Positions 1-9,774 of a stretch of DNA of 64,000 nucleotides are shown in pieces. The stretch's first letter is position 1. Each line of letters starts with the position of its first letter. Below the pieces are notes generated by a model. The model was not told the origin of the DNA and searched no databases. It saw only the letters and a list, made by a program, of their open reading frames with translations. The stretch is from contig NZ_JAPDDR010000002.1 in assembly GCF_025950095.1 (NCBI RefSeq), forward strand, positions 186,001 through 250,000, read 5' to 3'. The DNA comes from Luteolibacter rhizosphaerae. Lineage in GTDB: Bacteria; Verrucomicrobiota; Verrucomicrobiia; Verrucomicrobiales; Akkermansiaceae. The position numbers and the translations under genes are program-made.

Positions 1-173
1 TTCCATTCTTTGCCGTCGCGCGCTTTCTCTATCCGCGGGTGGAGGGTAAGATCGGATACCTGCCGTATTTCTTCGGGCTTGCGGTGCTATTCTTCGTTTT
101 GGCCTTGGTCGCTCATCATCTCATCCGGGGTTACTTTCCCCGTCTGCTGGTGCTGATCTCCGGGGGACGATAA
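1..173 (+). CDS. C-terminal fragment of a multi-pass membrane protein
   Basis: The left edge cuts this gene; 57 codons remain in the frame that ends at TAA 171-173. The visible protein has a basic and aromatic stretch, then a strongly hydrophobic segment of about 20 residues (core FFGLAVLFFVLALVAHHLI), then a short basic and hydrophobic tail. This is how the last membrane helix and cytoplasmic tail of a polytopic protein look. An acyltransferase-3 (OafA-like) membrane acetyltransferase would fit the neighbouring polysaccharide locus, but too little remains to decide. It ends 15 bp before the convergent stop of the next gene, and I see no terminator hairpin between them. Confidence 0.6.
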   Translation, partial: PFFAVARFLYPRVEGKIGYLPYFFGLAVLFFVLALVAHHLIRGYFPRLLVLISGGR

Positions 174-188
174 ATCGCTTTGGCGCCC

Positions 189-3100
189 TCAGTTGCTTGG
201 AAGGAATCTCGCGCGGATGTATTCCTTGCTCTGCAGTCCGGGTGCCGTTGCGAGAATCAGATATCGACCGGATCGCGGGTCGATCTTGCAGTTTAGTATC
301 GGATTGGCCACTCCCTGCCAGTTCTGGAGATTTCCGCTTCGTTCCAGAAACCAGAGGGTGCCTCGTCCCGTGCCAATGTCGGGGACCCCGATCATCCCTC
401 CCGGATTCACGGTTCCGTAGAAGTCCTTCTCACCCGATCTCGGATTACTCGCGATCGCAAACTCTAGGAAGTTCGGGAGTCCGTCTTGATCCGGATCGGC
501 AGCGGGATTGACGAGAGTTCCCGCATTGATCTCGGTCGCGGTGAAGTACTGGAGACGCCAGTTTTCCAAGCTAGGCTGTTCGACCGCTGCCAAACGGAAC
601 GTGATTCCGACCGTGGTCAATACCGGTTGAGAGACATCCAGCATTCCTGATGTGCCGGAGGGCGTTGATGTAGGCGCGCCCTGTGTGCGCGCGGGTCTCC
701 AATTCACTCCGTCCACGCACTCCATCAACCGCCAACCGACTTCCGGATTGTTTCGCCATTTGAAATTCACCGTAGCGGGCCCGACCGTGAGGCCGGCGGA
801 ATCATAAACGGACGGATTGGTGCCCTGCATGTGCTCGAGGAGATTCGAGTTCCCATCGCCATCGGTATCATCCCTCAGTGTCAGGGGCAGGCTACCCGTC
901 GGCGGTGAATCCGGTTGCAGAAGCCAGCCTTGTGCCGGGAGCACGGCACCTGCTCCATTCGTCTGTCCGGCGGTCACCGGGGAATAGTAGCGCCCGCTCG
1001 TCTCTGCGATTTGCCGAATGTCGAGGGTGCCCCGGATGAAGCAGCGCCCGTCGGAGACGTTCGAGTCGAGCGCTTGCAGGGCCAGAACATTCGTCCCCTG
1101 CTGCAGGATAGGGATGTACTCGCTCAGATCGAGAGTCACCGTATCAATCCCGCGAGCATCGTCACGGGCTTGCGTTGCGGTCAGGCCGGAGCTCGGTGCA
1201 TTGCATGAAGCAACCGGCGCTCCGTTGATCCAAGCACGGAATCCATCGTCGAACTGGACCCCGAGTTTGATCGCAGCGATTCCGGTGACATTGTTCTGGA
1301 AAGGAATCCGCACGAGGGTGGAGGCGCTTCCGTTGGCGTGAGGAGCAATGGAATCATTGGTCAGCGCTTGTTGCGATTCATTCCCCACGGGAACATGCGA
1401 GGCCGGGCCAGCCGGGGCAAACGCACCGTTCCTGTCGACGCTCACATAATCGAGGGACGCCGCCATGTTCTGGGTGCCGGTGAGGGCACCAAGAGTGAGC
1501 CAGTTGAACCGGGATGTATCCTTCTTTTGACCACCTTCCTGGCAAGTGATCTGCACGCCATCCCGCCACACGAAGAAGCGCCGGGTCGGCGCGTGATAGG
1601 CCACGCGGAAGACATGATAGTCGTCGTCGTTTGCGGCAGTGGAGAGAGTGTTGGCGATGGACTTGATGTTTCCGAAAAGGACACGGCCCGGTTCGATCCA
1701 CAGGATCCCGTAGCCCCCTCCGACGTTTTGGGTGCCTGCACGGATCATGAATCCGTCGTTGGTCCCCTCTGCGGGACTTCTCAGTTTGATCCGGGCTTCC
1801 ACGGTCCAGGAGGAATCCACTCCCTCGATCCAATGGCCGCCCTTTAGGGAGAGCGAAGGGCCTTGGCCATCAGCCTCGATCGCTCCTCCACCGGAAGTCC
1901 AGGCTCCGGCTCCGTTCAATACCTGCCAGTAGCCGGAGTTCAGGCCGTTGCATTCCCATCTCATGCCAAACTGACCCTCTGGACGCACGGGGAACTCGAA
2001 CCCGGTTCCTCCGGTCCCGGTCGTCCACGACGAATCATCGAAACCTGGTAGAAACCAGTTGGGATGAGGAGTGGAAGTGACCAGACGCCGGTGCGGGGAG
2101 GAGATCCCCACGGCCCGGATCTCCGATCCATCGGCCCGACCCAGCGAGCCCTGCACATACCAATTCCGCCAGCCCATCGTATCCACCACCGTGCCGGTTC
2201 TGGAGAGCAGGCGGATCTGGCCCTCGGATCCCGTCACCGAAAAATTCGCATGAATCGGCTTGGTCGGCTGCGTGAGATTCTTGCCGGAGAGGAAGATGAC
2301 CCGGCGCTCTCCGGGGAACAAAACCGTCGACTGCGCGAACACGAACTGCGGCGTCCCCGCCCCCTTGTCGATAGCCAGACCGTCCAGGCACACGCCTTGC
2401 GGGTAGGGATTGTAGATCTCGACCCACGGGTAGTTCGAGTTGGTCTCATCCCGCGGGGAATCGCTGCCGGGGGTGGGGCAGACTTCGGCCAATACGGGAG
2501 TGCGGGATTTCGCCAGATCTTCCCACGCTTTCACGTAGACCAACTCGCTCAAACGCCTGAGCCCGTCCCCCGTCACGTGAAGCCCATCTCCCGACCACTC
2601 GGGATGAATCGCAAGCTGCGAGTAGACATCGATGGTGCCTGCTCCCAGATCAGGCGCGAAGCTGTCCACCCGGTTCTGCACCGCACCCCGCTTCGCGGCC
2701 ATTCCATTGTCGTCGGTGTTGAACACATACTTCGGGCCGAAAACGTTGCCGGGGAAACCGGCTACGCCCACGGGCCCGCGGAAATCCGGAGTAAAGCGGT
2801 TCCAGATCCAGATGTCGGGATTCTGGCCGGGCGAGCGCCATGCCGCCGCCAGTTCCCGGTAGCCTTGCTCGTAGCGGACGGGATCGGCCCATAGAGCGTT
2901 GCAATCGTTGACCCCCAGCCCGGCGATCACGATGTTCGGCCTCCATTGGACACATCCCACTTGCTCCCCCGTGTGATAGTAAGCCCGGTGCTCGTAATTC
3001 GGGTAGCGACCCGCTGTCATGCTACTAACCCCGTAGTTTCTAACCGTATACCCTTGGCCTAACAGCTGTTGGAGCTGGTCGGGGTAGGACTTGCCCTGCA

Positions 3101-3281
3101 TGATCAGGTCATCCCAGTAGCCCCACGTGATGCTCGCACCCGTGCAGGCCACTTTGGTATGGGACGCGTCGTTCCATACCACCGGCCCGCCCATCGCCAC
3201 CGCCCCGAGGAGAGAAGTGAGAATCGGAACTGCCGAAAGGTCGAATCGGGAATGCTTCTTGGGGAACAAAACCGGCGCCAT
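189..3281 (-). CDS. Secreted SGNH/GDSL hydrolase with lamin-tail, LamG-like and DxDxDG modules
   Basis: About 1030 residues. The ATG at 3281 was chosen because the next residues form a basic start and a hydrophobic stretch (AVPILTSLLGAVAMGGPVVW) that looks like a signal peptide; the frame upstream of it is arginine-rich and unlike a protein. The N-terminal third is an SGNH hydrolase: block I CTGASITWG (nucleophile Ser), block II YGVSSMTAG, block III GLGVNDCNA and block V DGLHVTGDG. Then come a lamin-tail-like domain (WVEIYNPYPQGVCLDGLAI), a LamG-like concanavalin fold, and two copies of a DxDxDG loop plus a beta domain (DTDGDGNSNLLEHMQGTNP and DPDQDGLPNFLEFAIASNP). The second copy forms the C-terminus. 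The likely role is an extracellular esterase or deacetylase on carbohydrate; the substrate is unknown. It is divergent from the polysaccharide locus. Confidence 0.8.
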   Translation of the reverse strand: MAPVLFPKKHSRFDLSAVPILTSLLGAVAMGGPVVWNDASHTKVACTGASITWGYWDDLIMQGKSYPDQLQQLLGQGYTVRNYGVSSMTAGRYPNYEHRAYYHTGEQVGCVQWRPNIVIAGLGVNDCNALWADPVRYEQGYRELAAAWRSPGQNPDIWIWNRFTPDFRGPVGVAGFPGNVFGPKYVFNTDDNGMAAKRGAVQNRVDSFAPDLGAGTIDVYSQLAIHPEWSGDGLHVTGDGLRRLSELVYVKAWEDLAKSRTPVLAEVCPTPGSDSPRDETNSNYPWVEIYNPYPQGVCLDGLAIDKGAGTPQFVFAQSTVLFPGERRVIFLSGKNLTQPTKPIHANFSVTGSEGQIRLLSRTGTVVDTMGWRNWYVQGSLGRADGSEIRAVGISSPHRRLVTSTPHPNWFLPGFDDSSWTTGTGGTGFEFPVRPEGQFGMRWECNGLNSGYWQVLNGAGAWTSGGGAIEADGQGPSLSLKGGHWIEGVDSSWTVEARIKLRSPAEGTNDGFMIRAGTQNVGGGYGILWIEPGRVLFGNIKSIANTLSTAANDDDYHVFRVAYHAPTRRFFVWRDGVQITCQEGGQKKDTSRFNWLTLGALTGTQNMAASLDYVSVDRNGAFAPAGPASHVPVGNESQQALTNDSIAPHANGSASTLVRIPFQNNVTGIAAIKLGVQFDDGFRAWINGAPVASCNAPSSGLTATQARDDARGIDTVTLDLSEYIPILQQGTNVLALQALDSNVSDGRCFIRGTLDIRQIAETSGRYYSPVTAGQTNGAGAVLPAQGWLLQPDSPPTGSLPLTLRDDTDGDGNSNLLEHMQGTNPSVYDSAGLTVGPATVNFKWRNNPEVGWRLMECVDGVNWRPARTQGAPTSTPSGTSGMLDVSQPVLTTVGITFRLAAVEQPSLENWRLQYFTATEINAGTLVNPAADPDQDGLPNFLEFAIASNPRSGEKDFYGTVNPGGMIGVPDIGTGRGTLWFLERSGNLQNWQGVANPILNCKIDPRSGRYLILATAPGLQSKEYIRARFLPSN

Positions 3282-3452
3282 CCTCGACAAAGAACCACCG
3301 CATTCTTTCTTGTGCAAGCGGCCTCTCGATCCTTCGCTCTTCGTAATGAAAATAGACAAGCCATGCTGACGCAGTGTCCGCTGGACCCCCGGAAATCTGC
3401 GTAAATTTGCGTTTATCGGAGCTTGATTTCTCCCTTTCACACGATGCCTACA

Positions 3453-3484
3453 CCCGGTCTGCCGGACCGGGCTATCCCTTTTTT
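3453..3484 (+). terminator. Terminator-like hairpin in the leader of the MBOAT gene
   Basis: CCCGGTC (3453-3459) and GACCGGG (3465-3471) form a perfect 7-bp stem with loop TGCCG. A run of six T follows at 3479-3484, 7 nt after the stem. It ends 14 nt before the ATG of the acyltransferase gene, so it would lie in that gene's leader. The gap between stem and T-run is longer than in a standard intrinsic terminator. Confidence 0.4.
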
Positions 3485-3498
3485 GCTTAGCTCCCCCG

Positions 3499-4968
3499 AT
3501 GCTCTTTAACTCTTGGGAATTCGCCGTCCTTCTAGCGGTCACCTTTGCGCTGTACTACGCGCCTTGGTCGCGCGGGCGCCATGGTAAGGCATGGCAGGTC
3601 ACACTCGCCTTGGCGGCGAGCGTGGTCTTCTACGGCTGGGAGGATCCACGCCTCATCGTGCTGCTGGCGATCTCCTGTGTGGGCAATAGCATCGCCACCG
3701 CACGGATCATCCTGCACAAGGTCGCGGGTGACGAGGTGCGGGTGAAGTACTGGACCCGCCTCGCGGTGATCTTGAATTTGGCCCTGCTCGCGGTCTTCAA
3801 GTACGCGCCCTTCGTTGTCGGCATGATTCCCTTCCTGCCTCCGTCTTGGGTGGATGCGGTGAAGGGCATCCCTCTACCGATCGGCATCTCCTTCTACACT
3901 TTCCATGGCATCAGCATGATCGTGGATGTGGCCCGGGGTGAAGTTACCCGCGAGGGCGATGCGATGTTATCGCGCGGCGGACGTTTCGCAAAAGGAGTGC
4001 GGGATATTGGTTTCTATCTCCTCTTCTTCCCACAGCTGGTCGCGGGCCCCATCGTCAAGGCGAAGCAATTCTGGCCTCAGATCGCCGCGAAGCGCTTGGA
4101 AGACATCCCTTGGCAGCATGTGATCCGGACTCTGATCCTAGGTTACTTTCTCAAAGTCTTCGTGGCCGACAATCTTTCGGAGCAGACGGCGCTGCTGACC
4201 ATCGGCACCACGGAACTCTCGCATTCCGGACCCTTCTTTGTAGTGCCGCTGCTGTATGCCTACAGCCTCCAGATCTTCGCGGATTTCGGCGGTTACTCGC
4301 TCATCGCCATCGGTCTGGCGGCGATGTTCGGCTACCGCTTCCCGGAGAACTTCGATTTCCCCTACCTCTCCCGCAGTATCACCGAATTCTGGCGGCGTTG
4401 GCACATGTCGCTGTCGGCTTGGCTGCGGGACTATCTCTACATCCCGCTCGGCGGAAACCGGAAGGGAGAGGGTCGCACCTATGTGAATCTCTTCCTGGTG
4501 ATGTTTCTCGGCGGCCTTTGGCACGGCGCGGAATGGAAGTTCGCGCTCTGGGGCACGCTTCACGGCCTTCTGCTGGCGGTGGAGCGCTTCCTCGCCCGTC
4601 GCCGGGGCAAGCTCGAGGATAGCACGGCCTCTCCTCTCCGCTCCGCATTTGGCACGCTCTACACCTTTCACGCGGTCACCTTGCTGTGGTTGACCTTCCT
4701 GATGCCCGATATGGCTCACATCCGCGCCTTCTTCGAGGGCGTCTCGGGCGGGAGCCGGGCCATTTCAGGCCCCCCGCTCTTTGCGCTGCTGTTCTACGGG
4801 ACGCCGGTGCTGCTCTACCATGCCTGGGGTTGGCTGAAAGAATACCGGCCAGGGCTTCCCGGAAAACTTGCCCATCCCCTGTTGGAGGGCAGCATCCATG
4901 CTTTGATGCTCTTCCTTCTTGTGACAAACCCCGGTGCGCCGCGTGGCTTCATCTACTTCCAGTTTTAG
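3499..4968 (+). CDS. AlgI-like MBOAT family O-acyltransferase
   Basis: This 489-residue polytopic inner-membrane protein has the usual length and start of the AlgI/DltB group (MLFNSWEFAVLL, then FYGWEDP). The MBOAT signatures are clear: EFWRRWHMSLSAWLRDYLYI at about residues 296-315, and the active-site region GGLWHGAEWKFALWG with the conserved His near residue 342. Known AlgI-type proteins move acyl groups, usually acetyl, across the membrane towards an exported polysaccharide, working with a periplasmic SGNH-type partner. The next gene overlaps this one by 35 bp and encodes such a partner. It is the first gene of the polysaccharide operon visible here. The substrate cannot be read from sequence. 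Confidence 0.93.
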   Translation: MLFNSWEFAVLLAVTFALYYAPWSRGRHGKAWQVTLALAASVVFYGWEDPRLIVLLAISCVGNSIATARIILHKVAGDEVRVKYWTRLAVILNLALLAVFKYAPFVVGMIPFLPPSWVDAVKGIPLPIGISFYTFHGISMIVDVARGEVTREGDAMLSRGGRFAKGVRDIGFYLLFFPQLVAGPIVKAKQFWPQIAAKRLEDIPWQHVIRTLILGYFLKVFVADNLSEQTALLTIGTTELSHSGPFFVVPLLYAYSLQIFADFGGYSLIAIGLAAMFGYRFPENFDFPYLSRSITEFWRRWHMSLSAWLRDYLYIPLGGNRKGEGRTYVNLFLVMFLGGLWHGAEWKFALWGTLHGLLLAVERFLARRRGKLEDSTASPLRSAFGTLYTFHAVTLLWLTFLMPDMAHIRAFFEGVSGGSRAISGPPLFALLFYGTPVLLYHAWGWLKEYRPGLPGKLAHPLLEGSIHALMLFLLVTNPGAPRGFIYFQF

Positions 4969-5803
4969 ACCTTCCTACTGGCCTGCGCTGGTACTGGGCC
5001 TTGCCGCCTGCTTCGGCGCGCAGACCTTCGTGCTGCGGTGGACCGGCGGCCGCACGACCAAGAGCGAGTCGAACTTCTTCTCGTCGGTCGCCCGCTTGCA
5101 GAGCGGGATCCGCGGCACCCCGGAGGTCCTGCTGCTAGGCTCCTCCATCACCGGCAGATTTCCGGATCGCAGCCGCGGCGTGGAGGGGGTGGGCAATCTC
5201 GGCTGCGATGGTGGCAGTGCCGTCGAGATCCTGAGAGCGATGGACCGGGGCACGGTGCCCCGCGCTGCACGGATCATCATCGAAGGGAACACGCTGTTCC
5301 GTGCCATCGGGGCCGGGGAGACCGAGTTGGCTGCAGCCTTGGAGAAGCGCTGGTTCCGCACCGGTGTGGAGCTGCCGAACTTGAGCGCGGCCGGCCGACC
5401 CTCTTCCATGGCCTACACCCTCCTCATGGAGCGCAAGCTTGGCAGCGTCGATGCCGCCTTGGCCCCACCCTTCGCGGTAGCCACCCGTCCCGCCGTGGTA
5501 GAGGGGCAGGCACCCTCATTCTCCAAGGCCGAGGAGGTCTTGCTTGAAGAGCTAAGCGGTATCCTGAAACGCCTTTCCGCCACCGGTAGCAGGATCTTGA
5601 TCGTGATCCTCCCTCCGGGGGCGGTGCCGGGGACCCCCCACCTCATGCTGCCGGAGGAGCTATCCCGCCGCTGCGACCTGCCGTTCTGGAATCTTGCGGC
5701 GGCCCTTCCCCCCGATTCCATCCGCCTCACGGATGGCGTGCACATGGACCCGGCCAGTGCCGCCTCCACCCTGCGCACTCTTCTCGACGCCACGGGCGAT
5801 TGA
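4934..5803 (+). CDS. SGNH-fold membrane-anchored partner of the MBOAT acyltransferase (AlgJ/AlgX-like role)
   Basis: 289 residues with a hydrophobic N-terminal helix (about residues 15-33), so probably a membrane anchor with a periplasmic body. The SGNH features are VLLLGSSITGRF with the nucleophile Ser near residue 70, and TDGVHMDP near the C-terminus, giving the Asp and His of the triad at about 267 and 270. The start overlaps the acyltransferase gene by 35 bp, which suggests translational coupling. In alginate, cellulose and related systems an MBOAT protein passes acetyl groups to an SGNH protein that acylates the polymer. I infer the same role here from domain content and position. Sequence identity to AlgJ or AlgX was not assessed. 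Confidence 0.8.
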   Translation: MRRVASSTSSFRPSYWPALVLGLAACFGAQTFVLRWTGGRTTKSESNFFSSVARLQSGIRGTPEVLLLGSSITGRFPDRSRGVEGVGNLGCDGGSAVEILRAMDRGTVPRAARIIIEGNTLFRAIGAGETELAAALEKRWFRTGVELPNLSAAGRPSSMAYTLLMERKLGSVDAALAPPFAVATRPAVVEGQAPSFSKAEEVLLEELSGILKRLSATGSRILIVILPPGAVPGTPHLMLPEELSRRCDLPFWNLAAALPPDSIRLTDGVHMDPASAASTLRTLLDATGD

Positions 5804-5807
5804 TCCG

Positions 5808-7043
5808 ATGCTCGCCGCCGTGGAACCCAACCCGAGCCCAGCAGCCGCACTCGCGAATCCGCGCGTCCTGCAGGTCTTCAATCAGTATTTGGAATCGGGT
5901 GGGGAAGAAGTGTGGGTGAACGAGATCTCCCGCTTCTCCGGACGTGGCTTCACGGTGGACGATCTGCGCTTCCAAAGCAGCGAATGGACCCGCAAAGGTG
6001 CGCCCACCCGGCTGCGACAGGCCCAGCGGGTATGGGATAATCCGGGTTCACGGGATCGCTTGCGGGCTGCCGTGGAGAATTCACGGCCCGACCTGCTGCT
6101 CTTCCACAACATCATCCCGGTCGGCTCGCTCGGGCTCTATGACGAGGCGGCGAAGCTCCGCCTGCCCGTGGTCCAGTATATCCACAACTTCCGCCCCTTC
6201 AGCCCCTCCGGCACCATGTGGGTGAACGGTCGTGTCCATGACGGTGGCCTGCGCGGCAATCCTTGGCCGGAAGTCTTCGGCCGCGCGTGGGAGCGATCCT
6301 TCCTCCGCACCTTCTTGGTCGCCATGTATCAATCCCGCCTTCTCGGCTCCGGGACCCTGGACGTGGTGAAGCGCTGGATCGCCGTTTCCGAGTTCATGCG
6401 CGGGAAGTTCATTTCCGCCGGCATCCCTGCGGACAAGGTGGTGACCTTGCGTCACTGCTGGAAGCCTCGCGCCACTCCCGAGCCCGCGCGGATGGGGAGT
6501 CACTATCTTTTCCTGGGACGGCTCGTTCCCGAAAAGGGGATCTATACCATGCTCGAAGCTTGGAAGATTCTGGAGAAACGGCTCGGTGCCGCTTGTCCCC
6601 GGCTGGTCATCGCGGGATCCGGGCCGGAAGAGGCGCGCATCCACGCCGCGGTTGCACGCATGAAGAAGGTGGTCTGTGTGGGCTTCGTCTCCGGGAAGCC
6701 GAAGGATGATTTGCTTCATGGCTGTCGCGCACTGATTGCTCCTTCCATCTGGTGGGAACCGCTCGGCCTGATCGTTTATGAAGCCTATGACTTTGCCCGC
6801 CCCGTCGTGGCCGCGGCATCGGGAGGCCTGACTGAAACGGTGCAGGAAGGCGTAACCGGTTTCCTTCACGAGCCGGGCGATCCCGAGCGTCTGGCGGCGG
6901 ATATCGAGCGCATGGAGCAACTCGGCGCGGACGGGCGGCTGGAGATGGGCCGGGCAGGGCACCAGTGGCTTCTGGAGAACGCATCCCCGGAGCGATGGTT
7001 GAACGACTTCTCCGGAATCCTCCGGTCGGTTTCCAAGGATTGA
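5808..7043 (+). CDS. Glycosyltransferase family 4-type (GT-B)
   Basis: 411 residues, starting at ATG 5808, 4 nt after the stop of the SGNH gene. An in-frame upstream ATG would add an arginine- and proline-rich stretch that overlaps the neighbour, so it was rejected. The N-terminal half is a donor-independent Rossmann-like domain ([19 protein letters not shown]). The C-terminal half is a typical Glycos_transf_1 domain: [30 protein letters not shown], then the nucleotide-sugar-binding E-x7-E region [20 protein letters not shown]. It probably adds one sugar to the lipid-linked repeat unit on the cytoplasmic face. The sugar is unknown. Confidence 0.88.
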   Translation: MLAAVEPNPSPAAALANPRVLQVFNQYLESGGEEVWVNEISRFSGRGFTVDDLRFQSSEWTRKGAPTRLRQAQRVWDNPGSRDRLRAAVENSRPDLLLFHNIIPVGSLGLYDEAAKLRLPVVQYIHNFRPFSPSGTMWVNGRVHDGGLRGNPWPEVFGRAWERSFLRTFLVAMYQSRLLGSGTLDVVKRWIAVSEFMRGKFISAGIPADKVVTLRHCWKPRATPEPARMGSHYLFLGRLVPEKGIYTMLEAWKILEKRLGAACPRLVIAGSGPEEARIHAAVARMKKVVCVGFVSGKPKDDLLHGCRALIAPSIWWEPLGLIVYEAYDFARPVVAAASGGLTETVQEGVTGFLHEPGDPERLAADIERMEQLGADGRLEMGRAGHQWLLENASPERWLNDFSGILRSVSKD

Positions 7044-7047
7044 TCCG

Positions 7048-7635
7048 ATGAAGCGAATTCCTCCCCAGATCCTCGGCGGGCTGAAGAGTGTCCGCGACTG
7101 GTTCCTTGTCCATGTCGCGTGGCGCCAGCACTCCATCGGCCGCGGCTTTCACGCCGGCCGCCGGGTGGTCATGTGGGCGCCTAACAAGATCACGATCGGG
7201 GAGAACTGCTACATCGGGCGCTACAGCCAGATCGAGTGCGACGCGGAGATCGGCCACAATGTGATCATGGCGAACATGGTCGCTTTCGTCGGGCGCTACG
7301 ACCATCACTTCCAGCATGTCGGCACGCCCACGCGCCTCGCGATGCAGATCCGCGATCCCGATTACGATTGGAAGGGGTTGGACCTGAAGGTCGTGGTGGG
7401 GGATGACGTGTGGATCGGCTACGGCGCGATTATCCTGAGCGGCGTAACCATCGGTGAAGGGGCGGTGGTGGCATCCGGAGCCGTGGTCACCAAGGATGTC
7501 GAGCCCTACATGGTGGTCGGCGGGAATCCGGCCAGGACCATTTGCCCGCGTTTCGCCGACGACTCGGAACTGGAGATTCACCGCATGGCGATCGCGGCGC
7601 GTCGCAAGCTGGCTACGAAGCCGAGGAAGCCCTGA
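7048..7635 (+). CDS. Left-handed beta-helix (hexapeptide) acyltransferase
   Basis: 195 residues starting 4 nt after the preceding gene. It shows hexapeptide-repeat turns ([50 protein letters not shown]) and the terminal motif MVVGGNPAR, typical of WcaF/NodL/maltose-acetyltransferase-type enzymes that move acetyl from acetyl-CoA to a sugar hydroxyl. A His in the loop YDHHFQHVG is a plausible catalytic base. It probably acetylates a sugar residue in the cytoplasm before export, separately from the membrane MBOAT system at the start of the locus. The acceptor is not predictable. Confidence 0.88.
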   Translation: MKRIPPQILGGLKSVRDWFLVHVAWRQHSIGRGFHAGRRVVMWAPNKITIGENCYIGRYSQIECDAEIGHNVIMANMVAFVGRYDHHFQHVGTPTRLAMQIRDPDYDWKGLDLKVVVGDDVWIGYGAIILSGVTIGEGAVVASGAVVTKDVEPYMVVGGNPARTICPRFADDSELEIHRMAIAARRKLATKPRKP

Positions 7636-7639
7636 CGCC

Positions 7640-8917
7640 ATGCCACGCCGACTTCGGGTCCTCATCTCCGCCTACTACTGCTCACCCTACCGCGGTGGAG
7701 AGGCTGCCGTGGGCTGGCGCTACGCCACGGGCCTGGCGCAGGATCACGACGTCACGGTCATTTGCGGCGATCTTGCCGCCGATGGCCCGATTGGCCGCGA
7801 CATCGAGCGCTACAAACGCGAGCAAGGGCTCCCGCCCGGCCTCTCGATCCATCACATTCAGGCGGAGGGGCTCACCCGCAAGATTCACGATCTGCATGCC
7901 CTCCCGGGCATGTGGTTCTTTTACTACGAAGCTTACCGTAGATGGCAGCTCGAAGTGCTGGCTCTTGCACGCCGCTTGCATGCGGAGCAGGCCTTCGATC
8001 TGGTGCATCACCTCACCATCATCGGCTTTCGGGAACCTGGCTACCTCCGGGAGATGGGGATTCCCTTCGTCTGGGGGCCGATCAACGGGGCTGCCCTGAT
8101 GCCATGGCACTACATCGGTGGCTTCGGCGGCGGCGGGGCCTATCGCCACCTGACACGGAACTTCCTGAATTTGATCCAGAGCCGCCTGCCCGGCCGCAGC
8201 CGCCGTGCCGCCCGCGCAGCCGCGAAGATCTGGTGCGTTACCCGGGAGGATCTGGAAATGGTGGAAGATCTCTGGGGCTGCGCAGGCGAGCTGATGATCG
8301 AGACAGGTGCGAGCCCTGTCGATTCGCCATCGATCAGGTGCCTCCATACCGGCGAGCCCCTGCGCCTGGTGTGGTGCGGCCTCATCGAGGATCGCAAGGC
8401 GCTCCACCTGTTGCTCGAGGCCCTTGCTTCACTCCCGGCCGGACTGGCTTGGGAGCTGGAGGTGATCGGGGACGGTCCCCGGCGGGAAAGATGCAAGGCC
8501 ATGGCCGCTTCGCTCGGGATCGCTGCTTCGGTGCACTGGGCAGGCAGCGTTGGACATGCCGAGGCGCAGGAACTGATGGCCCGTGGCCACGTGCTGGTTC
8601 ATAGCTCGCTCAAGGAAGGTACGCCCCATGTCGTGCTCGAAGCGCTTTCCCAAGCTCTCCCGGTGATTTGTCACGACGCCTGCGGGATGGGAGTGGCGGT
8701 GACGGAAGAGTGCGGCATCAAGGTGCCGATGCTCGATCCCGACACCAGCATCCGCGGCTTCCGCGACGCGATCATCCGCATTGCCACCGAGCAGGGGTTG
8801 CTCGAGCAACTCTCCGGGGGGGCTATCTCCCGCGCCCGGGAACAATCATGGCAGAGTAAGATCGCCGTCGTGAGCGCGGCCTACCGGCAGATCGCCGCTT
8901 CACCCGAATTTATCTAA
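7640..8917 (+). CDS. Glycosyltransferase family 4-type (GT-B)
   Basis: 425 residues. ATG 7640 lies 4 nt after the acetyltransferase stop; a longer in-frame start would run through that gene and was rejected. The N-terminus has the glycine-rich loop common in GT4 enzymes (SAYYCSPYRGGEAAVGWRYA). The C-terminal domain has LVWCGLIEDRKALHLLLEAL, ELEVIGDGPRRERC and the E-x7-E region KEGTPHVVLEALSQALPVIC. The acceptor-binding half carries FVWGPINGAALMPWHYIGG. This is another sequential sugar-adding step of the repeat unit; the donor and the linkage are unknown. Confidence 0.88.
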   Translation: MPRRLRVLISAYYCSPYRGGEAAVGWRYATGLAQDHDVTVICGDLAADGPIGRDIERYKREQGLPPGLSIHHIQAEGLTRKIHDLHALPGMWFFYYEAYRRWQLEVLALARRLHAEQAFDLVHHLTIIGFREPGYLREMGIPFVWGPINGAALMPWHYIGGFGGGGAYRHLTRNFLNLIQSRLPGRSRRAARAAAKIWCVTREDLEMVEDLWGCAGELMIETGASPVDSPSIRCLHTGEPLRLVWCGLIEDRKALHLLLEALASLPAGLAWELEVIGDGPRRERCKAMAASLGIAASVHWAGSVGHAEAQELMARGHVLVHSSLKEGTPHVVLEALSQALPVICHDACGMGVAVTEECGIKVPMLDPDTSIRGFRDAIIRIATEQGLLEQLSGGAISRAREQSWQSKIAVVSAAYRQIAASPEFI

Positions 8918-8929
8918 CAGACATCCACC

Positions 8930-9760
8930 ATGAACGATATCCAGAAGGCCATCCTGTCCTCGCCTTCCCTGTGGCCGGCAACCTTGAAGTCCTGTGCGTG
9001 CCGCTTCCTAGGGGTAAAGAATACCATCGTCGCCACCCATGGCATCCGCATGCTTGCCAATCTCGAACGCGGCAAAGGACTCTGGTGTTCGGTCGGCGGG
9101 CTTGAGTACGAGCCGGAGATGCGGGATGCCCTCTCCCTGTTAGGGGCGGGTGATGTCTTCGTGGACGTGGGAGCGAATGTCGGTGTTTACACCTTGCATG
9201 CGGCGCGCCGTGTCGGCCCCTCGGGTAAAGTGTTTTTCTTCGAGCCCACCACTGAGACCTACGAGCGGACCTGCGAGAATGTGAAGTTGAACGGCTTCTC
9301 CAATATCAAGGGCTTTCAGAAAGCCGTGGCGGCCGCGGAAGGCACCGTGGATTTCATGGTCTGCGAATCCAACAACAGCAACTACATCGGCAGCGGCTTG
9401 CTATCGCAGGAAGAGCGGGAGTCGGTGGAAGTCCGCACCGTGCCCGTGGATACGGTCGACGCCCTGGCAGCGCGCGAGAACTTGGATCGGGTGGACTTGA
9501 TCAAGATCGATGCCGAAGGCGCCGAGACTCTCGTCATGAAGGGCGCGGCAGGCATCTTGGGGAAATCACGTCCCTCCGTCCTCTTCGAAAGCGGCTTCGT
9601 CGGCTCTCCCCTGTCAGAACGGGCCTTCCTTCGGGAGCAGGGATACAAGCTCTACCGCTTGGAGGGAAAGAAGTGGGTGGAGGGGCTCGATGAATTCTAC
9701 GGGAATGTCCTCGGCATCGCGCGCGACGAACATGCCCGCAAACTAGGGATCGCACGCTGA
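8930..9760 (+). CDS. FkbM family S-adenosylmethionine methyltransferase (first copy)
   Basis: 276 residues. SAM-binding motif I is VFVDVGANVGVYTLHAARRV, followed by FFFEPTTETYERTCENV. The FkbM hallmark near the C-terminus is DLIKIDAEGAETLVMKGA. Family members O-methylate small molecules and sugars, and are common in polysaccharide and glycolipid loci. Its place between glycosyltransferase genes suggests O-methylation of a sugar in the exported polymer. The next gene is a second, divergent FkbM protein, so two hydroxyls or two sugars may be modified. The start is an ATG 12 nt after the preceding stop. Confidence 0.9.
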   Translation: MNDIQKAILSSPSLWPATLKSCACRFLGVKNTIVATHGIRMLANLERGKGLWCSVGGLEYEPEMRDALSLLGAGDVFVDVGANVGVYTLHAARRVGPSGKVFFFEPTTETYERTCENVKLNGFSNIKGFQKAVAAAEGTVDFMVCESNNSNYIGSGLLSQEERESVEVRTVPVDTVDALAARENLDRVDLIKIDAEGAETLVMKGAAGILGKSRPSVLFESGFVGSPLSERAFLREQGYKLYRLEGKKWVEGLDEFYGNVLGIARDEHARKLGIAR

Positions 9761-9774
9761 GCTCCTGTCGCTTC

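Noticed and set aside
6081-7136. 351-codon reverse open frame
   Set aside because: Antisense to the GT4 glycosyltransferase; no protein features.
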